From Antedon mediterranea (taxonomy: Eukaryota > Echinodermata > Crinoidea > Comatulida > Antedonidae), in NCBI RefSeq assembly GCF_964355755.1, contig NC_092680.1, positions 2,643,001 to 2,707,000 on the forward strand: a stretch of 64,000 bases of DNA, read 5' to 3'. The notes beneath the pieces are model-generated. The model worked only from the letters and a program-made list of their open reading frames with translations. It had not been told where the DNA came from and did not search any database. Positions 56,694 to 64,000 of the stretch are shown here, piece after piece (the first letter of the stretch is position 1; every line of letters begins with the position of its first letter). The position numbers were made by a program, and so were the translations under genes.

Positions 56694-59600
56694 ATGAAAG
56701 TTAAACAACTTGTAATGTCCGACTACGATACATTCTACAACATTTCAGAAACGGGGCCCAGTACCGTATCGCAATACGTACGTCTGAGCGTTCTTGGAAC
56801 GTTGTTTTTAATCTCAAATTTAGGAAACATTGCCACTATTGTCATCACGACGAGATATAGACACCGTAAATCCGTTATGTTGACGTTGATTAAACATCTG
56901 TCTATCGCAGACCTCATAATTACGTATATTTTGATATTACCGTTTATGGTGTGGATTGGTACGGTGAGATGGATCGGTGGTGACATATGTTGTCGCCTTT
57001 TCCGCTTTTCGTGGACGTTTTCTTTGTACTTGTCGTCTTTTATCACAGTGGCGATCAGTCTGGACCGCTGTTTTGCCATTATTTTCCCGATAACGCATAA
57101 CCAAGGTCTGTGTGGTACACATCGTGTTATGACTATGATTGTTTCATCGTACGTCGCTAGTATTATTTTGAGCATTCCACAGGTACAGTTTAACAACTTA
57201 AAGATGTATTGTCCCCCAAAAAACATGAAAAATGAAGATTAATTAAATCAGACTTTGTATTCTTAATAAAGTTAATCACTTCCATAGAAAAAAAAAAAAT
57301 AATAATGTTTTACTTATAAAACAACATAATAAATGGTGAACTTCAACCAAACATCCATTGACTGGCAGTCAATTTTACCATTTTTGCTTTAAATTACAGT
57401 TTGTCAGGTAAATAAATTTTGTTTACATCCAATTTTTGGTGAAAGTGGATAACTATTTATGTGACATTAAACAAAAAAATGTATAAAATAGTTTTCAGGG
57501 GACAATACATTTTAATATATTCCTATCACAGTAATTCTATTTTTTTGCGTATTGTAATGATCACATTCAAAATGGTTTAATTTCTTTCTAGAAAGAAATG
57601 TATTTTACAAAAATATAGTATTGATATTTCCCTGTATAGTGACATGCCCAAATACGGTAGTGATATGACATCATCATGTCTATATATGGGCACATGACAT
57701 TTTGTTGTCACATAAAGTTTGATAGTGTAAACAGACCTTATAACAAATGTGATTACTAAGTTTCTTTATCTTCTTACAGTTGTTTCTATTTCGTTCTTAC
57801 ACGTTCGAACCTGGTTGGGACCAATGTGTTGATAATAGCGACTTAATACCAATCGTCTACTTTCAAGTGTATTCAGTACTCGCACTTTGTATCCAGTTCT
57901 TTATTCCATTTTTGATCATATGTTTTTCATATTTGGCCATATTGCTAAAAATTTATACCATTTCCACAAAAACAGGTAAGGAATTGATATTTTAATTACA
58001 TGTGTATGTTTACTTTCATATTCTCTCTCTGTATCCAGTTTTGTACATGGTCGATCATTTGTTTTTTCTTATTTGGCCATATTGCTAAAAATGTATACCA
58101 TTTCCACACAAAAATGTTTTTGTTTATGTTTTGATTACATGCATATGTTTATTTATTTCGTTCTTTCTTTATTTCCATTTACAAAATCATAAACATACAT
58201 AAATAATAATTAAAAAACAAAAAGAATGGAAAGGAGGAATCTCTGAAGCATGGCTTATCCTACAAGTAGAAACCCCCTGTTACAAAACAGATGGTTAATT
58301 TCATTATTCTATACTGTCTATATATGAATTGTTCCACTGTTGCCTACCTCTTTTAAAGACTGATAATACAACATTGAGTGTCATTAAATTGAATTTGTAT
58401 CACAGTCGCAACAAATCCATAAAGTACTATATTTGTCATAGGTTATCGACATTGATTTATTGATTTTGAAAAAATATGAATCGCAACGTTTTCAACTTCA
58501 AGAAATCCATTTAATGCAATAAAATCAATCAAAATAATATTTATTTTTTAAAATATCAAAAAAGCAAATGCTTGTGTCAGGGACGCCAAAACAAAAGAGA
58601 CAAAAGCAGACAAAAATATATAAATTGTTCCGATTATCAGATTTTAAATTGTTTTTTTATATACAAAATATTAATAAATAATATAAAAAAAAAAACAGGG
58701 GCGGATCGAAAATCAGAAGAGGAAGGTGACGCTTAACAAGTATATTTGTTTAGCCTCAAATTCCTTTAACATTTGTATTATATAGAGCATTCTCTCTTGG
58801 AACTGGGCATTCTCGAAAATGACACGTTCTATAAAGAAACAAGACCATGTACATTGCTGCAGTCGCGTGCTCAAGTTAGTGTTTACCGACCGACCGACCA
58901 ACCGACCGACGTAGTAAGCTGTCGAGTCGATAACGTTGCACGCGACTAAAAACTCCTGTGCGGTTATGTAAAACAGCATGCAGTTTTACTTTGAATAGTA
59001 ATTCAGGTTTTATTTATTACGTAATTAAAATCAATGAAAAACAGTTTGTGCTAAGGTGAAAACATTTTATGAACACATTGATATGCACGGCACTGATTAG
59101 CTTTTTTTTTGTTATTAAACTTGATCTTATACGAATGTAATAACAAAAATGTAATATATTTATAGACATGTCAATGAGTGTTTATTTTAATTGGCTACAT
59201 GATTCATTTTTTGATACGCATTATGAATTATTATTCCTAAGAACCGTATATTAACCATCAATAAAAGACGTGATATGTAGAAAGATACAGTAGAATTCTG
59301 CTGATTGTCAAACTGAACTTCTTGGTAACATAATAACATGCACCTTAAATTAAAGATGATGAATCTAATCAATTTAGGGTGATGTTCTTTCCTTGACGTC
59401 ATATCAAGATATAATATTACAGAAAGGATACGGACCAACATACATAGCGCTCTCCCTATAGTTAAATAGTTAACAAAACCCCTTATGGGCAGCCTTATAT
59501 AGAAAGACCCCATATTGGATAACATCAGCGCGCTTAACCCAATGTACAAATAAAGTTTAAAACATGGATAGATTTCAGCAACCGTATACAGGATCTAAAG

Positions 59601-61166
59601 CTGGTATACTCTATGTATTACCAGCTCGTGTTTTAGTTAGATTAAAAGTATCTGTAATTTACAATTACGTAGATGAAAATTAGTCAATTGGAAATGTCAA
59701 CTTGACTTTATTTAGAAGATTACAAAATTCACAAAATATCCTAAAGGCCAACTGAGACTGCGTTGTACGACGAGGCCTGACGAGTCGTCTGTCGTCGGGG
59801 AGGAAATTAAACAATCTTAATGTTTTCCCCCGCGACGACTTAGGCCTACACCTGACGCTATCTCAAGACGTCTCGTTGGGATTCAACTCAGAGGGGAAGA
59901 TTCAAGACGTTTTGTTGGGCCTCGTCGTACGACGCAGTCTGAGTTGGTTTTAACAGGCTAGGCCTCTGCTAGGCCTAGTTGATCTTTGATCGATTGACAT
60001 CGTGATGTTAGGCGCTACCACAAGAAGATTACTTCATTGTACATTATTATCGTCCTAATGAGTACCGGTAATTTCAATCGATTTCATAATTAAATATTGA
60101 TTTCAATCACTTATGAAAATCTCATGTGATTGTTTAACCAAACTTGTTACTGTCTTAACAATCAATATTATATTAGTGTCTTCGATTTGCTAAAAGTCTG
60201 GTGGCAGTATTTAGAAATGAAAACGGCGCGCAATCCCTAGCATTCACCTATTATTATATTAACCACTTGTGATTACGCAATACATAACTTTGCGTTGATA
60301 CGTCGCTGCGTTACGTTGCGTCGCGTTCTAGTGGGAACCAAGCATTAAATTAAGACGCAAATTACGTTACGTTACGTCTAGGCAAAAGTTAACATAATGT
60401 TTATTATACTAATGCTTGGCTCCCACTTTAACACATCACATCAACGCAATGTGGTTGACCAATCACAAGAGACGGTTTGGATAATTCATCGGTGATTGAT
60501 CAAATTGCATTCGGTTTGTTCCCTAGAAACGCAATAACACTTTTGTGATTGGTCAAGTACGTCTTAGCGAGAACCAAGTTTTAGGCCTACCCTACTCTTT
60601 CATTACCGACTGGGGTTACGGACCTAATAATTTAACATTACATTAAGCTATTGTTGTTTTATATCAATCATACACTGGTGGGTTTTCCTAGTATATTTTA
60701 CATTTTGTTTGTTGTTTTTCTAGGTTTGATTAATAGAAATGGCGATCAGAATCGGTCAAGACTAATGTCACGTGCAAAACATCGAACTCAATGGATCGCC
60801 GTGGCAATAGTGTTAGTTTTCCTTTTAAATTGGTTACCATACGCGATTATTGGTTTGCATTACCTATTTGATGACGACATCACAGAAACAGATAATCACC
60901 TTTTTCAAGCGTCAATGCTTTTCGGGTTATCTAACTCTTGTTTTAATCCGGTCGTGTACGGCCTGAGTAGCCTTGGAAATAGGAAGGTGATGCGTAAAGC
61001 TACTAACTCATGTCATTCGAGGATCTACACATACGTTCGTCAAAATGATCGGAAGATCAGCAGCTCTTTGACTAACGATACTAATCATTCACCTATCACA
61101 GAAACGCAGAACTATGTTATACTCGATGACAAATGTGTAAAGTATCGTTGTAAAAATGATGAATGA
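56694..61166 (+). CDS. Peptide GPCR of the GnRH/AKH/corazonin receptor group, 3 coding exons, 375 aa
   Basis: Seven-helix receptor expected to bind a neuropeptide at the plasma membrane. Coding exons are 56694-57182, 57780-57975 and 60724-61166, with donors GTACAG and GTAAGG and acceptors ACAG and CTAG. N16 (NIS) is a glycosylation site. TM1 has N45, TM2 has LSIAD with D73, and C100 should pair with C179. TM3 ends LDRC (124-126) where most relatives have DRY or DRS. TM4 ends SIPQ at the intron. TM5 is about 190-217. TM6 has WLPY (265-268). TM7 has NSCFNPVVY (299-307). The tail is 67 aa, Ser/Thr-rich. PQLFLF after TM4 and the RAKHRT entry to TM6 resemble GnRH-type receptors, and intron positions match human GNRHR as I recall it. 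GPCR class is certain; the GnRH-group call is probable; a corazonin- or vasopressin-type receptor remains possible. Met8 is an alternative start. An acceptor-like TTTCAG at 56642 suggests an upstream 5' UTR exon. Confidence 0.9.
57198..57515 (+). mobile_element. MITE-C copy 3 in GPCR intron 1
   Basis: TTAAAGATGTATTGTCCCC to GGGGACAATACATTTTAA, perfect terminal pairing over about 14 bp and TTAA at both ends. It starts 15 bp after the exon 1 splice donor. Its first bases keep the exon 1 frame open to a TAA at 57240. Confidence 0.9.
57639..57740. mobile_element. MITE-A copy in GPCR intron 1, left end lost
   Basis: Begins AGTGACATGCCCAAATACGG and ends TTTGATAGTGTAAACAGACC. It lies 40 bp before the exon 2 acceptor. 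Confidence 0.8.
58030..58160 (+). pseudogene. Decayed tandem copy of the 3' half of GPCR exon 2
   Basis: TGTATCCAGTTTTGTACATG, ATTTGGCCATATTGCTAAAA and TATACCATTTCCACA repeat exon 2 and its downstream intron (57889-58020) at 141-bp spacing. The copy has a frameshift within the TM5 part. The splice donor (ACAGGTAAGG in the original) is degraded to AAAATGTTTTTG. It cannot encode a working TM5. Confidence 0.9.
58161..58860. other. GPCR intron 2, no feature seen
   Basis: AT-rich intronic sequence without repeats I can name. Confidence 0.4.
58861..58947. mobile_element. MITE-H copy 2 in GPCR intron 2
   Basis: AGTCGCGTGC and CACGCGACT ends around a GACC run (CCGACCGACCGACCAACCGA), as at 42771-42867. 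Confidence 0.75.
58948..59741. other. GPCR intron 2, no feature seen
   Basis: AT-rich. A 120-codon - strand frame (59187-59549) has no family signal. Confidence 0.4.
59742..59953. mobile_element. MITE-F in GPCR intron 2
   Basis: Long inverted ends: AAGGCCAACTGAGACTGCGT then TGTACGACGAGGCC, against GGCCTCGTCGTACGACGCAG then TCTGAGTTGGTT. The interior is CG-rich (GACGAGTCGTCTGTCGTCGG, CAAGACGTCTCGTTGGG). Confidence 0.85.
60270..60585. mobile_element. MITE-B: one right end plus one full copy, GPCR intron 2
   Basis: 60290-60347 ends CTAGTGGGAACCAAGCATTA without a left partner. 60412-60585 is a diverged full copy (ATGCTTGGCTCCCACTTTAA … TTAGCGAGAACCAAGTTTTA) with TTGACCAATCACAAGAGAC and TTGTGATTGGTCAAGT. 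Confidence 0.8.
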
Positions 61167-61281
61167 AACTTACTTTGATGTGCAATATCTGTTATTCTTG
61201 ATTTTAAGATTTTCATCGTTCATTTCAAACGATGTTATTTTCACGATGTTATTTTGTATAGGATTCAAAATATTTTATTAA

Positions 61282-61287
61282 AATAAA
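61282..61287 (+). terminator. GPCR poly(A) signal
   Basis: AATAAA 116 bases after the receptor stop codon. Confidence 0.6.
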
Positions 61288-61482
61288 GAGAACCATGACG
61301 AAACACAATCCAGGAAAATGCTTACTACACTGGATGGGATATTTTGTTTTCTGAGAGTGATGTTTGTTCAAGTAGTAGACCAAGCCATCCGTTGTATTGG
61401 TGAGGTTACGAGGACAACAAATTAGGTAGAGTTCCAGACGGAGTTTTGACTTAATATTAGTAAAAAAAGATAAATATTTTGG

Positions 61483-61530
61483 CACACATGGCGTTTTATA
61501 CGTATACTACTTGAGCTTGTTCAGACAAAC
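61483..61530 (-). repeat. Dispersed repeat R1, inverted fragment
   Basis: CACACATGGCGTTTTATACG then TATACTACTTGAGCTTG is the complement of the core at 11100-11220 and 31921-31960. Confidence 0.65.
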
Positions 61531-61559
61531 ATCGAAAAGCCTCGAAATAACTATAGATT

Positions 61560-61710
61560 TAAGCTTGGTTCTTACTAGCAACGCAACGTAAGAAAATGCC
61601 CTTTAATTGTGTTTGCCCCCGCCTGCCTAAAATCAAACCTGTGATGTTTGCAGCACACTGTTGCATTTTATACGTCACTGGGTTGCGTCCTAGTTGTGGG
61701 AACTTTAGTT
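61560..61710. mobile_element. MITE-B copy, long subfamily, inverted
   Basis: TAAGCTTGGTTCTTACTAGC to GGTTGCGTCCTAGTTGTGGG. The interior (AAAATGCCCTTTAATTGTG, GCCCCCGCCTGCCTAAAATC) is the complement of the copy at 43679-43906. Confidence 0.85.
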
Positions 61711-62510
61711 GGACAAGTGTAACAACGAATCAATGCTGAAGTCTTTGAAGATTGTTCTTTATCTGAGTGCAGTCTCTTGTATGTAACTGTCAGTTGCACA
61801 GAATGTCAGAAAGATTACAGATTTATCATAGTATCTTTTTTGGTTTAATTGGACAAATTGCTGTTTTGCGCGTTTGACGTCAAAGCACCCGTCAGTGTCA
61901 CAAGTGTAAACGTGGGTTGATTAAGACAAATCCGGTTGCCTCACGTTGGACACGCTGGCCGTGTGCTAAATTACTGGCGGCCTGATCAATAATACAAACA
62001 TGTTTTGCAAGGTGTCATATGAATGTTTTGTTGTCAGTTGTCTCAATTTCAAACATTTGTATGAAACGTCATTATCATTCTAACTTGAAATATGTATAGT
62101 AACTTAATAAAGCTATTTAAGATGTAACAATGTTTACATTTCAATAATGTAAATACTAAAAATTTACTAATTTACTAAACGAAATGCTATCTATTCTATT
62201 TATGAATATTTCAAACATGTTTAAAGTGTCCTAAATTTTCATCAATCGGATGAGAGCTTTGTAAATTTTATTTAGTATTCGGTAATAGTCAACCTTAGGC
62301 CTACAGTCTTGTGACGTCACTTGTAAATATACTATGTCCTTAAATAATATTTGTTTCAGCCTATGACATTCATTATCGTAATTTATTGTAACTTGTATAG
62401 TAATATGATTGATACACTTGATTGCAACGAGAAAACGAATACCAAATGATTTTTTTTCCGTTGTCAGTTCTTGCTTTAATAGATAAACAAAAAACTACGT
62501 ATCAAAATCT
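61711..62510. promoter_or_regulatory. Spacer with a perfect CRE palindrome
   Basis: TGACGTCA at 61875-61882 lies in a locally CG-richer stretch (61860-61990). No gene is seen here; whether it acts on the receptor upstream is unknown. Confidence 0.3.
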
Positions 62511-62662
62511 TAAGCTCTGTCTACACTATCAACTAGTTTGATGTACCCAGATATGGTAGGGATATGTCCAAATATGGTAGTGATATGTCCAAATATGGTA
62601 GTGATATGACATCATCATGTCTGTATATGGGCACATCGCATAAAGTTGTGAACACAGAGCTT
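62511..62662. mobile_element. MITE-A copy with internal triplication
   Basis: TAAGCTCTGTCTACACTATC at the left. GATATGTCCAAATATGGTAG is present twice plus a variant. The right arm is shortened (ATAAAGTTGTGAACACAGAG). Confidence 0.85.
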
Positions 62663-63024
62663 TACGTGTGCGTTTCATTTGATTCCTTTTGCGTAAAATG
62701 ATAATTTAATATGTAATAATGTACACATTTATTGATAAAGTAATAATTACAAAACATTACATTATTATGTGCTATTACTAGATTAAAGATTATTGATTCA
62801 CAATTGCTGATTGTTAATTTCTGTTTTTACTGGCATTAATTTGTTTTCAATGAATCAATTTTAAATAAAACGAATTACTTGTAACTTTTTGCTACACAAG
62901 GATTCGTTTCACTTGGTTTGTGAGAAATAAAGTACCTATTAAAATGGAAGACGTGAGAGACAGGCTTTATCGCTCTCGCGTTCAAAATCAAATAAAGAGT
63001 AGCTACGCACATCTTTGTTTGTCA

Positions 63025-63146
63025 TTGTCTGCACTATTAAACTTTATGTGATGTGCCCTTATATGGACATGGTGATGTCATATCACTACCATGATATCAC
63101 TACCACATTTTTGTCACATAAAGTTTGATAGTGTAGACAGAGCTTT
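63025..63146. mobile_element. MITE-A copy
   Basis: TTGTCTGCACTATTAAACTT to TTTGATAGTGTAGACAGAGC, with CACTACCATGATAT duplicated in the centre. Confidence 0.8.
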
Positions 63147-64000
63147 ATAACCTTTCCGTTGTATTACAGACGAAATATTCAATAGAAACCACATGAATAT
63201 ATTATTATTGTTAATGTATGGTATAAATATAATGTTTTGACGTTTGATTCATCTTAGTGAGTGAAGAAGGTACGACATTAGACTGGATTTAATAACATGC
63301 ATGTTATGGTGTTGAAACATGATTTGACGTGACATAATAAATAAAATACTTTTACAGCTTACAATTAAGACATTAATGTTTGCACTTAATGACAGATATT
63401 AGACTTACATTTAATATAATGTTGAATAAATGACACTTGTCTACGTAGATGTCTCAAAAGGTGGATCATTACAAATACATATAGCGCCATCAAACATCTT
63501 CAACCACAAAAAAAAAACCAGTGAGATTTAAAACGGTGGATTTACGAAATCAATTAATGGGCCTTTGGCTAGGACCGCCTACGCTAATATAGGGCGTGTG
63601 TATACAACAACCACTGTATCAGAAAAACAAAAATGTACAATTAAAATTGTGTCTATTTAAGTCATTGGGTAGGCCAAGTGTGTTGTTGGCGGTAGATTCA
63701 TCAAGATACATGCATTTTTCCGGGGAGGGGGAGTTATAGATTGGTAATTTTGATTAATTTTAATGTTAAAACATGTCACATCAAAACACAACACAATAGA
63801 TGGATTATAATAACTTTTAAACCATTTATCACTGGGTCAAATTGTACGGGATTTTTGGTGATTATCAATTTTGAAAATACACATAGGCTTTCCTACTGCT
63901 TGATTTTCGTAATATAGTCTGCAAACATTCTTTCCTTTAGGTGAATCCATCCGGGCCTTATTACCACCAAACTAATTGAATTTATGGCATATCAGAAACT
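63147..64000. other. No proven gene at the right edge
   Basis: AT-rich. A pyrimidine-AG followed by a 12-codon open segment ending in TGA (63941-63979) could be a terminal exon of a gene, but the evidence is weak. A short CG-rich stretch (63560-63600) shows nothing else. Confidence 0.3.

Noticed and set aside
56735-57226. 163-codon - strand open frame opposite the receptor
   Set aside because: It is the antisense shadow of GPCR exon 1, with no family similarity of its own.
56694-57242. A 182-aa single-exon receptor ending at 57242
   Set aside because: The frame past 57182 is a retained intron entering MITE-C. The GTACAG donor and the matching phase-0 exon at 57780 give a complete seven-helix protein.
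59187-59549. 120-codon - frame in GPCR intron 2
   Set aside because: Composition is that of AT-rich intron. No motif or transmembrane pattern typical of a family, and no promoter or poly(A) context.
62944-63051. Short + frame starting MEDVRDRLYRSRVQNQ
   Set aside because: The start looks protein-like, but the frame runs into MITE-A within 27 codons, and no splice donor or related family is recognised.

Overview
The window is AT-rich animal DNA with spliced genes. It has GT-AG introns, tens of short inverted-repeat transposons, many minisatellites, and the hexamer TAGGCC scattered throughout and concentrated near genes. The gene content (SMN, SERF, PC4/SUB1 and a GnRH-like peptide GPCR) together with abundant TAGGCCTA points to an invertebrate deuterostome, most likely an echinoderm. 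The species cannot be fixed from the sequence alone.

Left end (1-10,060), a compact housekeeping cluster. SMN runs on the + strand in 8 coding exons (490-4048, 296 aa). SERF runs on the - strand in 3 exons (5748-6699, 61 aa) and converges on SMN. SUB1/PC4 runs on the + strand in 4 exons (8671-10021, 107 aa), head-to-head with SERF. SMN and SERF1 are also neighbours in mammals (the human 5q13 SMA region), so this looks like retained ancient linkage. The genes act in snRNP assembly (SMN), as a small basic chaperone-like/aggregation factor (SERF) and in ssDNA binding and transcription coactivation (PC4).

Middle (about 10,060-56,640). I find no convincing gene in these 46 kb. They are filled with several inverted-repeat MITE families, named here A to I, and about ten minisatellites with units of 17, 18, 23, 32, 61, 68, 73, 115, 132 and 147 bp. 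Several minisatellites appear to have grown out of transposon sequence. MITE-A carries perfect CArG (SRF-type) boxes in both arms. MITE-B carries CCAAT boxes in both arms.

Right end (56,694-61,166). A rhodopsin-family GPCR on the + strand has 3 coding exons (375 aa). It resembles the GnRH/AKH/corazonin receptor group, with introns after TM4 and in the TM5-TM6 loop. Its introns hold several MITEs and a decayed tandem copy of the 3' half of exon 2. The last 2.8 kb is MITE-rich sequence with no certain gene.

All exon boundaries come from reading splice sites and reading frames by eye. Repeat boundaries are accurate to within a few bases to tens of bases.
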